A program made the position numbers and the translations under genes. From positions 124,001 through 188,000 of the forward strand of contig NZ_JACRSE010000006.1 of assembly GCF_014281055.1 (NCBI RefSeq): a stretch of DNA of 64,000 bases, given 5' to 3'. Of the stretch, positions 16,494 to 24,309 are shown piece after piece. How positions within the stretch are numbered: the first letter of the stretch is position 1; every line of letters begins with the position of its first letter. The notes beneath the pieces were generated by a model that saw nothing but the letters and a program-made list of their open reading frames with translations, did no database searches and had not been told where the DNA came from. Source of the DNA: Fluviispira vulneris. Lineage in GTDB: Bacteria > Bdellovibrionota_B > Oligoflexia > Silvanigrellales > Silvanigrellaceae.

Positions 16494-16637
16494 ATGAACG
16501 TCTATGAATTAATAGATATTTTAAGCGACCTCTGCCTCGATGATGCACAGGTTTACGGGGATAATTTTAGTATCACGGAAGTTAGACTTGCTGAGGATGA
16601 AGAAGGTAGAAAAATTGTTATTATCTCGGAGGAATAA
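16494..16637 (+). CDS. Small acidic phage protein (47 aa)
   Basis: An ATG 5 bases after the preceding stop opens a 47-codon frame (MNVYELIDILSDLCLDD...VIISEE), very acidic. GAGG (16480-16483) in the end of the previous gene could serve as ribosome-binding site. Unknown function. Confidence 0.5.
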   Translation: MNVYELIDILSDLCLDDAQVYGDNFSITEVRLAEDEEGRKIVIISEE

Positions 16638-16644
16638 AAAAAAA

Positions 16645-16932
16645 ATGAATTTACTACACGAAGCGCTGCTAGACGACTTTCGCAAATACGACAAACGAGC
16701 AACTAACGAAGCAGATAAAATTACTGCACGCGACGCAACACTATTTGCACTATGCGAAAATATAGAAAAACGTTGGAAAAACCCGCAAAAAATAATTTTA
16801 AAAGCACTAATAAATACAAAATACAACCCCCGCAAATACAACAGACTGGATGCCCGCAACGCTGCAATAAAATCTCTATGTACGGTAATAGAAACGCTCG
16901 TAAATTCGAAAGCTCAAAAAATCGAGGGTTAA
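16645..16932 (+). CDS. Small phage protein, unknown (95 aa)
   Basis: Frame in use: MNLLHEALLDDFRKYDKRAT..., 95 aa. I chose ATG 16645 over an upstream in-frame ATG because the latter overlaps the 47-aa gene almost entirely. The GGAGG at 16628-16632 sits within the previous gene's end. Basic, helical, no recognised domain. Confidence 0.55.
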   Translation: MNLLHEALLDDFRKYDKRATNEADKITARDATLFALCENIEKRWKNPQKIILKALINTKYNPRKYNRLDARNAAIKSLCTVIETLVNSKAQKIEG

Positions 16933-16934
16933 AT

Positions 16935-17423
16935 ATGTTTAATTTAAGTAGCAAAGAGGCGTTCAATATAATGCTTGCAAGCAAATATGTTGCAGACGAA
17001 ATTGGAAATCATTTTGTAATAAATAACTCAAGCGTACGTTCGGATAATGAATATATCGATAATATGGCATTTGAGTGCTTTATAAATGCGTACGTGTCTT
17101 TAAAATTCCGTGAAGCAGAAAACGCAGGCGGCTGGAGTAAAAAACCGAAAGTACCGCAGCCGGAAACTGTTAAAATGGACGTACGCACGAGCGCAGAACA
17201 TACGTTAACGCCGCGCGAGGCGTTTGATTTAATGTATATAAAACGCAAAGTAGAAAGCGTTTACGGCGACAAATTTTGGTGGGACGGGCGAAAAATACAA
17301 ACAAGTAAACAGTGGCGCTCGCCCGTTGCGCTTAAATTATTTCTAAGGTTTCCATTTAAATTCAAAGAAGTGAGCAAAACTAAACGGGCAAAAAATACGC
17401 AAATAATTGTTGATAATTTTTAG
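16935..17423 (+). CDS. Two-repeat phage protein of the EAF..ML family (162 aa)
   Basis: It starts at ATG 16935, right after the previous stop; a longer frame upstream is a shadow of that gene. It has two related halves: LSSKEAFNIMLASKYVADE at residues 4-22 and LTPREAFDLMYIKRKVESV from about residue 91. Each is followed by a short beta region with an aromatic residue (F or W). The same unit is found singly at 15849 and 18053. The function is unknown; small repeated domains of this kind often occur in phage early regions. Confidence 0.6.
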   Translation: MFNLSSKEAFNIMLASKYVADEIGNHFVINNSSVRSDNEYIDNMAFECFINAYVSLKFREAENAGGWSKKPKVPQPETVKMDVRTSAEHTLTPREAFDLMYIKRKVESVYGDKFWWDGRKIQTSKQWRSPVALKLFLRFPFKFKEVSKTKRAKNTQIIVDNF

Positions 17424-17458
17424 GCGCAATTAATCAAAAATATACCGGAGAATTAAAA

Positions 17459-17824
17459 ATGAAAAAAAATATTATTATTATACTAAGCTCTTTTTTAATA
17501 AGTAGTTGCACCTTTTTTCCTCCTTACAAAGTTTGGCAGCAAGAAAAGGAGGGAGAAGCTGAACTGGCACGAGCAACAGCAAATAGGAAAATTCGAGTAC
17601 TTGAAGCAGAAGCAAAAAAAGATGCTGCGGTTTCCGAAGCTCAATCAGAAATTGAGAGAGCTAAAGGCGTTGCAAAAGCCAACGAAATTATAGGGAACTC
17701 TCTAAAAAATAATGAGAGTTACTTACGTTATCTTTGGATATCTAACTTAAATGGCAACAATAAAGAAGTTATTTATATACCGACTGAGGCAAATCTACCC
17801 ATACTCGAAGCGGGCAAACGGTAA
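17459..17824 (+). CDS. Phage lipoprotein with prohibitin/SPFH-like coiled coil
   Basis: A 121-aa protein with signal peptide and lipobox ISSC (Cys17). A long Ala/Glu-rich helix follows (EGEAELARATANRKIRVLEA, AEAKKDAAVSEAQSEIERAKG), then VAKANEIIGNSLKNNESYLRYLW and VIYIPTEANLPILEAG. This pattern is shared by many phage-encoded proteins related to the C-terminal part of HflC/HflK-type SPFH proteins. A role at the inner membrane during infection (for example modulating FtsH or membrane integrity) is suggested by homology only. Confidence 0.78.
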   Translation: MKKNIIIILSSFLISSCTFFPPYKVWQQEKEGEAELARATANRKIRVLEAEAKKDAAVSEAQSEIERAKGVAKANEIIGNSLKNNESYLRYLWISNLNGNNKEVIYIPTEANLPILEAGKR

Positions 17825-17845
17825 TATTATTATGGAGAAATCCCT

Positions 17846-18040
17846 ATGGAATTCGCAGATAAAAACAGCACAATTCTAGCACAACTAAAATACGCAATTG
17901 CAGAGGCAGAAAAAAATCAACACGCTCCAGATGTTGAAATTATTGTGCGAGAGAGCGTAGATGTTGAAATTAGAAAAATTAACTACAGCCATGAGACGGG
18001 AACGATTAGAATATTTTTAAATGTTATTGATATTTATTAA
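17846..18040 (+). CDS. Small phage protein, unknown (64 aa)
   Basis: ATGGAG precedes the ATG. 64 aa, no recognised domain, in tight tandem with its neighbours. Confidence 0.5.
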   Translation: MEFADKNSTILAQLKYAIAEAEKNQHAPDVEIIVRESVDVEIRKINYSHETGTIRIFLNVIDIY

Positions 18041-18052
18041 CGGAGGCTTAAA

Positions 18053-18271
18053 TTGAAAGAATATAAAAAATTTACCTGCATAACTCCGCGCGAAGCCGTT
18101 GAGTACGTTTTAAATAATGGGATGGTTTTTATTTCAGATAGCCAAGTTTACATTGGACGAAATAAGCACGGCCAGACGTTTAAATATTCAGACGACAGAG
18201 CAATCGAAGTTCAGGATGAGCTGGAAATCGCGTTAGAAATATTACAAGCACACTACATATACCCCACGTAA
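18053..18271 (+). CDS. Small phage protein of the EAF..ML-like family, TTG start (72 aa)
   Basis: CGGAGG (18041-18046) is 6 nt before the TTG start. The product begins FTCITPREAVEYVLNNGMVF, matching the ITPREAF unit of the 16935 gene, with a shorter C-terminal part. Function unknown. Confidence 0.58.
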   Translation: MKEYKKFTCITPREAVEYVLNNGMVFISDSQVYIGRNKHGQTFKYSDDRAIEVQDELEIALEILQAHYIYPT

Positions 18272-18327
18272 ATAAAAACAAACAAAGCTCTAAAATAAAA
18301 TAATAAACATTAAAAAGGAGGTGCTAG

Positions 18328-18798
18328 CTGAACACATACGAAAATTTAACTAACGCAATTGTCGCTCGGCTCTACTCAAATGTAGAGCCTTTTTTACGGC
18401 AGAGGCGCGGAAGTTGCGCCGATTATCTCATAAGTGAAAGTTACTGTTTAGAAGTAAAAATTGATTTTGCAGCCGCAAAAACTGGAAATATTTTTGTAGA
18501 AACCGCGACAAAACGTGGCGATAAAATCACAGACTCGGGCGTTACTTTAGCAGCTAAGCACAACTACAGAATGCTGTACATACTCCCGAATTCTGACAAC
18601 GAGACGTACGAATGCTTTGAAATTCCAGCCGAGAAACTACTACAAATTGCTGAAAAACATGGACGTAAATCACAGACACGGCCGTACGTAAATGGCAATT
18701 TCGGTGGATTTTTTGGCGTCGGCTACATTTTAAAATTGCAACATTTGCGCGAAAATACAACTATCCTAACAACTGTAAAAACTGGAGAAATAAAATGA
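18328..18798 (+). CDS. PD-(D/E)XK-like nuclease with probable CTG start and internal terminator
   Basis: The frame is open from 18328 to the TGA at 18796-18798, but its first ATG is at 18571, far inside. AAGGAGG (18315-18321) is 6 nt before a CTG that would begin NTYENLTNAIVARLY. Translating from there gives 156 aa with a classic nuclease core: Asp32 in CADYL, Glu42-Val-Lys44 in LEVKID, then TGNIFVE. This argues that the CTG is the real start. An intrinsic terminator lies at codons 14-23 (18368-18395). The stop overlaps the next ATG (ATGA). Restriction-endonuclease-like fold; substrate unknown. Confidence 0.72.
   Translation: MNTYENLTNAIVARLYSNVEPFLRQRRGSCADYLISESYCLEVKIDFAAAKTGNIFVETATKRGDKITDSGVTLAAKHNYRMLYILPNSDNETYECFEIPAEKLLQIAEKHGRKSQTRPYVNGNFGGFFGVGYILKLQHLRENTTILTTVKTGEIK
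18368..18395 (+). terminator. Intrinsic terminator inside the CTG-start nuclease gene
   Basis: A perfect 8-bp stem, GGCTCTAC (18368-18375) with GTAGAGCC (18382-18389), has a 6-base loop and is followed by six T. It lies within coding sequence near the 5' end of the gene. Unless translation or an antiterminator prevents folding, transcription should stop here before the kinase and helicase genes. Confidence 0.7.
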
Positions 18799-19319
18799 GA
18801 GTTGCTTTAGCTGGAAAGTTAGGTGCAGGAAAAAATACAGTTTTTGAAATTTTGAAAGAAATCCACGGTGAGCTGCGGGAAGAAAAATTCGCAGCGCCGC
18901 TTTACGTCGCAGTTTCTGAAGTGCAGCAACTCTTTGGAGAGACGCCGCATAAAGACGGCCGATTGTTGCAATTGCTTGGCGAGCACTACAGAGCAAAATG
19001 CGGCAGTGATTTTTTCGCCAAATGGCTGGTTGCGAGAGTGAAAAATAGCGATAATTTCTGCATCACAGATTTACGCTTTCCGGATGAGTTTGAGCATGCG
19101 AAACGGAAAAATATTAAAATTATAAAAATTGTTCGCGATGAAAATTTGCGAGCACATTATAGCGCTGGCCGCGATTTAAATCACAGTACGGAGGTCGCGC
19201 TTGACAATTATGATGATTTAAGTTTCGATGCTGTTATTAATAATAACGGAGGCTTGGATGAACTTAAAAAAATTGTCGGCGATGTTTATATACAGTTGTT
19301 TGATAGCGGCGGTAATTAG
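18795..19319 (+). CDS. P-loop deoxynucleoside monophosphate kinase-like protein
   Basis: A 174-aa protein with Walker A GKLGAGKNT (residues 7-15), CITDLRFPDEFEHAK as the acidic/Arg substrate region, and IIKIVRDE further on. This matches phage T4 gp1-like/adenylate-kinase-like dNMP kinases. It would supply dNTP precursors for phage replication. The start overlaps the previous stop (ATGA). The last 62 bases of the gene overlap the next gene in another frame. Confidence 0.8.
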   Translation: MRVALAGKLGAGKNTVFEILKEIHGELREEKFAAPLYVAVSEVQQLFGETPHKDGRLLQLLGEHYRAKCGSDFFAKWLVARVKNSDNFCITDLRFPDEFEHAKRKNIKIIKIVRDENLRAHYSAGRDLNHSTEVALDNYDDLSFDAVINNNGGLDELKKIVGDVYIQLFDSGGN

Positions 19320-19758
19320 TTGCGGTAAAAAAAGCGATAGTAAAAATGCTGCTGCAGTTGACGAGGAAGGATACATTGAAGCTGCTAAGGATATCGTGAA
19401 AGTTGAAGTTCCTTTTTCTAGAGCTCAGTGGGTTTTTAAAACTGTACCCTTTGCTAAACCTAATTCCAACGATTTTTATAAGCTACCTCCCTTTTTAGAA
19501 CTATATTTTGGGGACTTGGAAGACGAAAAAATAACTGTGCAGTTTAACGATATAGACCAAACTACATGCGTATACTCAGGTATAAAATTAGTTGACGACG
19601 TTCAGACAATACCTCTAGAACAATGTAATAACGGTAAATATGCTTTGAGTGTATTACGATGGGACAAGGAAACGTTTATACATATTTCTACGGGTAACCC
19701 TATTTCATATGCCCGAGTAAATTTTTACGCAGGCGCATACCTCCCCTCAAGACTATAA
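19258..19758 (+). CDS. Phage-encoded lipoprotein, unknown (166 aa)
   Basis: GGAGGC (19249-19254) is just before the ATG. The first 21 codons lie inside the kinase gene in the -1/+2 frame and encode a signal peptide (MNLKKLSAMFIYSCLIAAV) with lipobox ISC. The mature part is acidic with two Cys (TTCVYS and EQCNNG) and no recognised domain. A lipoprotein encoded by the prophage may alter the host surface, for example to block other phages, but there is no direct evidence. A terminator follows the gene. Confidence 0.65.
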   Translation: MNLKKLSAMFIYSCLIAAVISCGKKSDSKNAAAVDEEGYIEAAKDIVKVEVPFSRAQWVFKTVPFAKPNSNDFYKLPPFLELYFGDLEDEKITVQFNDIDQTTCVYSGIKLVDDVQTIPLEQCNNGKYALSVLRWDKETFIHISTGNPISYARVNFYAGAYLPSRL

Positions 19759-19793
19759 AAAAATATAGTAGTAATTTTAATTAACTTTCAACT

Positions 19794-19828
19794 TGCAGGC
19801 GCTGCTTTTAGTGCCTGCATTTTTTTTT
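19794..19828 (+). terminator. Strong intrinsic terminator before the helicase gene
   Basis: Stem TGCAGGC (19794-19800) with GCCTGCA (19813-19819), 12-base loop, then nine T (19820-19828). It lies in the 87-base gap between the lipoprotein and helicase genes, in the direction of transcription. It would cut off the helicase from the upstream operon unless transcription is antiterminated. Confidence 0.8.
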
Positions 19829-19845
19829 GTTGGAGAACTAAAAAC

Positions 19846-21366
19846 ATGGATATCTCGCGCTTATCCCGAAAATACCGCTACGAAAACGGCAATTTTATTC
19901 AAAATAGCGGCCGTTACGTCGGTGACACAGTAGACCAAAAAAGAATACAAAAAGAATTAATAGACGCGGGTGTAACTATCGAAGAAATTCCTGAAGCACT
20001 TAATGCCCTCGCGAGTGCATGCTCTAAAAAATTTACAGACAACAGCGACGATATTGAGAATGAAATTTTAGAAATAATAAACAATAATAAATCAATAATG
20101 TCAGACTATCGTTTGGTTAAAATACGCGGCCAACTAGAGACATTTACGTATTTTTATAACGGCCGTATTGCCCGATTAATTCAAGCAGGAGTCCCTAAAA
20201 CGCAAGAGTGGGTTGAGATTTTGCGCAACAGCAAGCCTCGAGAATTGGCTGCAGTACACAAACAACTTGCACATAAAATCAACCCCAAACGGCCAAACGC
20301 TGTCACAATAGAGTGTACGGCGGAGAGGATTATCAACCAATTATCTATAGACATGTATATGGACGAAGACGCGTTTTTAGAACTTGAACAAGCCCCGCGA
20401 CCAGTTTCGTTAAGTACAGACGATATACTGAGTTCGCAAAAAATAGACTACAGCCCCAACGACAACCCGCAATTAAATCCAACATTGCAAGAGTTGCTGT
20501 CGCGTTGCACAGACTCCGAATATTTATGTGCGATTTTATGGTTAATGTTTTGCGGTAAAAAGACGCCTTACGTAGTGTATTTGTACGGCGAAGGTGGGGA
20601 GGGTAAATCTTCATTCACGGGATTTTTAACTCGCATGCTCGGTGAAGCTATTACCGCTACATTTGATAGTAATAATAATTTTAGCAACATAGGGATGTTC
20701 AATAAAGCGTTGATATTGTTAAGCGAAAATGTGAACTGTCGCCTACTGCAAAAATCTGAGGTTAAAGCGCTGACGGGCGATAGCTACGTTAGCATAGAAC
20801 CAAAAGGAAAAGACAGATTTAGCGCAAAACTGTCAGGCTTGCTTATGGTTGATAGTAATACGCTACCTTTACTTGAAGGCGAAAATTACGAATTCCGCAG
20901 ATTGAGGCTGTTTCGCTTTAGTCAATTTAAATGCAATACAGAAATTGACAAAGAAACATACGAAAATATGTTGTCAGAAAATTTTAATGACTTTTTAAAT
21001 CACTGCCGCATATGCTACGAAAAACTGGGCGGCGCAAATACAGTGCCCGCGTCTCCCGCGCAAATTGCAGAGTTCGGCAGTCTTAAAGACCTTGCCGCAA
21101 TTACTGCGAGTAAAAACTTATGGCGACAGGTTAAAAAAGCAGGACATTACGAGTTAGACAGCCATGGGACAGTTGACGAAGCTGGATTTTATCAAGCACT
21201 ATCGACGTGCGGCAATTTGCGTGAGTTGCGAAAATCGTACGCAGACCGTGATTTATTCTCATATCTACGTACGCAGCACGGCGTTGTACGAGAAAAAGGC
21301 CGCATTAAAGGCATTTCTGTGGTTGCGCCCGAAGGTACGTATTTTGACGCAACATCTGCAGGCTAG
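19846..21366 (+). CDS. SF3/D5-like phage DNA helicase
   Basis: A 506-aa protein. The C-terminal half is an SF3-type AAA+ helicase: Walker A YGEGGEGKSS (Lys254), Walker B-like ALILLSEN, and sensor/motif C LSGLLMVDSNTLP, then RRLRLFRF as arginine finger region. This is the P4 gp-alpha/D5 NTPase group. The N-terminal 200 residues show no primase motif that I recognise. TTGGAGAAC precedes the ATG. Its TAG stop lies within CTAG, shared with the stop of the converging 85-aa gene. It should unwind phage DNA for the family-A polymerase. Confidence 0.88.
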   Translation: MDISRLSRKYRYENGNFIQNSGRYVGDTVDQKRIQKELIDAGVTIEEIPEALNALASACSKKFTDNSDDIENEILEIINNNKSIMSDYRLVKIRGQLETFTYFYNGRIARLIQAGVPKTQEWVEILRNSKPRELAAVHKQLAHKINPKRPNAVTIECTAERIINQLSIDMYMDEDAFLELEQAPRPVSLSTDDILSSQKIDYSPNDNPQLNPTLQELLSRCTDSEYLCAILWLMFCGKKTPYVVYLYGEGGEGKSSFTGFLTRMLGEAITATFDSNNNFSNIGMFNKALILLSENVNCRLLQKSEVKALTGDSYVSIEPKGKDRFSAKLSGLLMVDSNTLPLLEGENYEFRRLRLFRFSQFKCNTEIDKETYENMLSENFNDFLNHCRICYEKLGGANTVPASPAQIAEFGSLKDLAAITASKNLWRQVKKAGHYELDSHGTVDEAGFYQALSTCGNLRELRKSYADRDLFSYLRTQHGVVREKGRIKGISVVAPEGTYFDATSAG

Positions 21367-21620
21367 GAAAGAACTTTCCGCACTTCCCACGCCACGACAC
21401 CACTCACAATTGCCCCAACAACTAGCATTAATGCCCATGTTTTCCAGCGTTTCCCAGCATTTTCAAGTGCGGTTATTCGCGCTTCGAAAGATGACAGTTT
21501 GTTTTTATATGATTCAACGGTAGCGTCGAGGCTCGCGAAACTTGCGCGCAATTCTGAAACATTCATGTCAATTCTATCAAGTTTGTCAAATATTTTTAAA
21601 ATTAAATCGCGGTCTGTCAT
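21363..21620 (-). CDS. XhlA-like membrane/coiled-coil protein
   Basis: 85 aa: an N-terminal coiled coil (ILKIFDKLDRIDMNVSELRA...ITALENAG) followed by a single C-terminal membrane segment (WALMLVVGAIVSGVVAW). This is the layout of hemolysin XhlA-type phage lysis proteins. It is the last gene of the leftward late operon. Start overlaps the stop of the previous gene (ATGA). Its stop shares the CTAG with the helicase stop. Confidence 0.65.
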   Translation of the reverse strand: MTDRDLILKIFDKLDRIDMNVSELRASFASLDATVESYKNKLSSFEARITALENAGKRWKTWALMLVVGAIVSGVVAWEVRKVLS

Positions 21621-23032
21621 CTATTAATCCCTCGCGACAAAAGATACGCAGCAATTCGCGGGTCGATTCCAGACGTCGAAAGCGCTTTTAATATTTTAGA
21701 TTTTTGCGCGGCATTTATAGTTAGCGCTGCGGTTTCTCCTGCCTTGGTTCGCATTGCCGGAATTAGTGATAGTGCTCCTATCGCGCCGCCAGTTTTTCCT
21801 TCCGCGGCAGCCCCCGCCGCCGCTCCCGCCGCACCTAAAAATCCAATTGCGGAATTGCCGCCCATGCTGGCCTTCCTCGACAATAATTCGTCAACCATCG
21901 TTGTGTTGCTATAATCTGACAGCATTTTTGCATATTGCGGCTCTGCCGTCGCTGCTGTTTTTATTTCAACATCTCGCAGCGCTGAGCGACCTAAATCCAA
22001 CCCAATTTTAGATTTTTCGGCATTTCCAAACACGTCTCGCGTCTCCCGTCCGATTTTCGATTTTAGGTCAACTAACGTTTTAAAATCCATGTTATTGTTA
22101 GCGTTAGATAATAATTTAATATCGTCGCGCAAATTGTTTACTTGATTTACATGTTTCGCGTCCAAATTTAGACCTGGTGTTAAATGGCTCGCTCGTTTAT
22201 CAACTGCCGCAAGCACATCGTCGGTTGAAACTACAGGCAATCTGCCGCGCGCATCCGATAATTGCATACCTATATTTTTTAAATTTTTAGTCGCTAACTC
22301 TTCTTTATGCGTTAATGTTTTTAACGGATTTATGTAGCCATTATCTAACGCAAACTGTGCAATTCCGTCAGCATTCTCGCCCATTTTTGTAAAATCCGAC
22401 CGCGTTGCGCCCAGCGCTTTTAACGTTTGATTTTTTTTAAATCTATCCAGAGCTCTCGGAATATTCCCGACTCCCCTGGCGGCAACTCCAAGCGCACCCC
22501 CAACTCCCGCCCCTAACGCAGTGTCTTGCGCCCGCCTTTCCCACGTGTCGCCTTCGGAACCTCCGAACCCTCCGACAGCCCCTTCTGCGGCCATTCGTGC
22601 AAGTGAAATACTGCCGCGGCCGACGCCACTTGGAATAGCTGCGGCAATACCTCCAGTGAAATTTGCAACTGGATGCTCAGCTTCGGCATTTTTCTGCAGC
22701 CACCGCGTAACATCACGGTCTTTTATGTAGCCGTTCTGTATTGCGTCGAGTAAGCTTTTATCTTTTTTTCCGTTGCCCCACAAATACCCAATTCCTCTTC
22801 CTAGCCCGCCCACCGCTCCATTTATTTCATCAGTAAACCCAAACGTCGCACCGTCAGCCGCACCCAGAAGCAGGGCTTCCAACGTGTTTGTTTTATTTTC
22901 AGGTTTTACGCCAGCAATTCTGTATAAATCATCATCAGACATATTTTCTATATTATTATTTGCAGGTTTTTTATTTGAGTTATTTACAATCTCTAGTAAC
23001 TCTTCATTACTATATTCGCGTATATTTTTCAT
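21617..23032 (-). CDS. Large Gly/Ala-rich internal virion (ejection) protein
   Basis: A 471-aa protein. Two Gly/Ala-rich hydrophobic regions (near residues 48-75 and at 395-420, GFLGAAGAAAGAAAEGKTGG) could insert into membranes. Middle part is helical. It lies in the block after the portal, where podoviruses encode DNA-ejection proteins. Start overlaps the previous stop (ATGA). Inferred function: part of the trans-envelope channel during DNA delivery. Confidence 0.6.
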   Translation of the reverse strand: MKNIREYSNEELLEIVNNSNKKPANNNIENMSDDDLYRIAGVKPENKTNTLEALLLGAADGATFGFTDEINGAVGGLGRGIGYLWGNGKKDKSLLDAIQNGYIKDRDVTRWLQKNAEAEHPVANFTGGIAAAIPSGVGRGSISLARMAAEGAVGGFGGSEGDTWERRAQDTALGAGVGGALGVAARGVGNIPRALDRFKKNQTLKALGATRSDFTKMGENADGIAQFALDNGYINPLKTLTHKEELATKNLKNIGMQLSDARGRLPVVSTDDVLAAVDKRASHLTPGLNLDAKHVNQVNNLRDDIKLLSNANNNMDFKTLVDLKSKIGRETRDVFGNAEKSKIGLDLGRSALRDVEIKTAATAEPQYAKMLSDYSNTTMVDELLSRKASMGGNSAIGFLGAAGAAAGAAAEGKTGGAIGALSLIPAMRTKAGETAALTINAAQKSKILKALSTSGIDPRIAAYLLSRGINR

Positions 23033-24309
23033 TGAATTTTCGCACCTCTGCGTTTTAGCTCCTCTAACGCCGCGTTGGCTGTAATGTTGCCACCGTTTGT
23101 ATTAAAATTATTTAATTCAGTTTTTTTCATACTCTTTGCAGAATTAAAAGCGTCCAGTCGAGTATCGAGGTCATGCAGATAATTATCTATCATTTTGTCT
23201 GCTGTTTTATTTGCGTATAAAACCCCGCCAAACTTGCGAAACGGCAACATATATTTTTGAGCAGACGCAACTTCTCCTTCTCTCGCAACAGATTCAGGGT
23301 CAACTAATTTTGCAAAATCTACCGCCATTTGGTAAATTTTTGCGTCCATTTTTGTGCCCGCATCTCCGAATGGCGTTACAGTTCCATTTTGTTTTATTAA
23401 TTCCTTTAATTCGTTAGCATTAGTTTTTAAAATATTATATCTGTACGCCGCTTCCCTCCGCTGAGAGTCCTCTTTTGTTTCTTTTTCTTTCGCTACTCCC
23501 GCTCCGATATTTTGTAAATTGTGAGAATCTAAACCATTATATTTACTAACGTCACGAGCATTAAAAGCTGTAGCATTCAATTTACGTTCGAGTTCCCGAG
23601 CTTTCTGTAGCTCGCCGCGACTTCTGTACGTCTGCGCGGCTTTATATATTACGTCCGCGTCTGCGATTTGTTTTAGCTGCTCGCCAATAGCTGCGGATAA
23701 ATCATAATTGCCGAGAATTTCCGCTTGCCGCTGTTGATTTTTTAACGCAGAAAATCTAGCAAGCGCGGCAGATTGATTGTATGTTCTGTCGCTTTGTGCG
23801 TCAGATAGCTGTAATTTTTTTAGCTGCGAGTCTATCTGGCCGTTGTATAAGTCTTGCTCACCCTGCCTTAGTTGCTGCTCGCCTCTTTTAATTTGTTGGT
23901 CACTCAACAACAACCCTTTTTTATTTTGCTGCAGTTGTACATCCGAAAGCGCAGAATCTTGGCCGAATTTTTTAAATTTCATATCGTCGTAAATATTTTC
24001 ACGGCCGAGCGCTAAATTTTGAGCTGCCTGCGATTTTTTACGTTGCTGCAGTTGCATATCGTCGTTCAAATTTCGCAGAGCAGAATCTCCGAATTCTTTT
24101 AAATTTGTATTTACTGGCGCTGTGTGGCCGCCAACGCTTCCGACCAACGATTGCGCACGTAGAAGATTATCTGCAAAAATTGCAAGATTATTTGCAGAAC
24201 GTGCGCCATGTATATCGCTAGCGTTCGCAAATTTGTCCGCCTCGCTATTTTCGCTCTCGTATTTTTGCATTAGTTTCTCTAGCGCGGAAATGTATTTATC
24301 AGTAGCCAT
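23029..24309 (-). CDS. Gln-rich helical internal virion protein
   Basis: A 426-aa protein dominated by helical, Gln-rich sequence with imperfect repeats (ALSDVQLQQNKKGLLLSDQ, QIKRGEQQLRQGEQDLY, DSQLKKLQLSDAQSD). No enzyme motif seen. The repeats and location suggest a structural ejection protein. It overlaps the upstream gene by 11 bases and the downstream one by 4. Confidence 0.6.
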   Translation of the reverse strand: MATDKYISALEKLMQKYESENSEADKFANASDIHGARSANNLAIFADNLLRAQSLVGSVGGHTAPVNTNLKEFGDSALRNLNDDMQLQQRKKSQAAQNLALGRENIYDDMKFKKFGQDSALSDVQLQQNKKGLLLSDQQIKRGEQQLRQGEQDLYNGQIDSQLKKLQLSDAQSDRTYNQSAALARFSALKNQQRQAEILGNYDLSAAIGEQLKQIADADVIYKAAQTYRSRGELQKARELERKLNATAFNARDVSKYNGLDSHNLQNIGAGVAKEKETKEDSQRREAAYRYNILKTNANELKELIKQNGTVTPFGDAGTKMDAKIYQMAVDFAKLVDPESVAREGEVASAQKYMLPFRKFGGVLYANKTADKMIDNYLHDLDTRLDAFNSAKSMKKTELNNFNTNGGNITANAALEELKRRGAKIQ

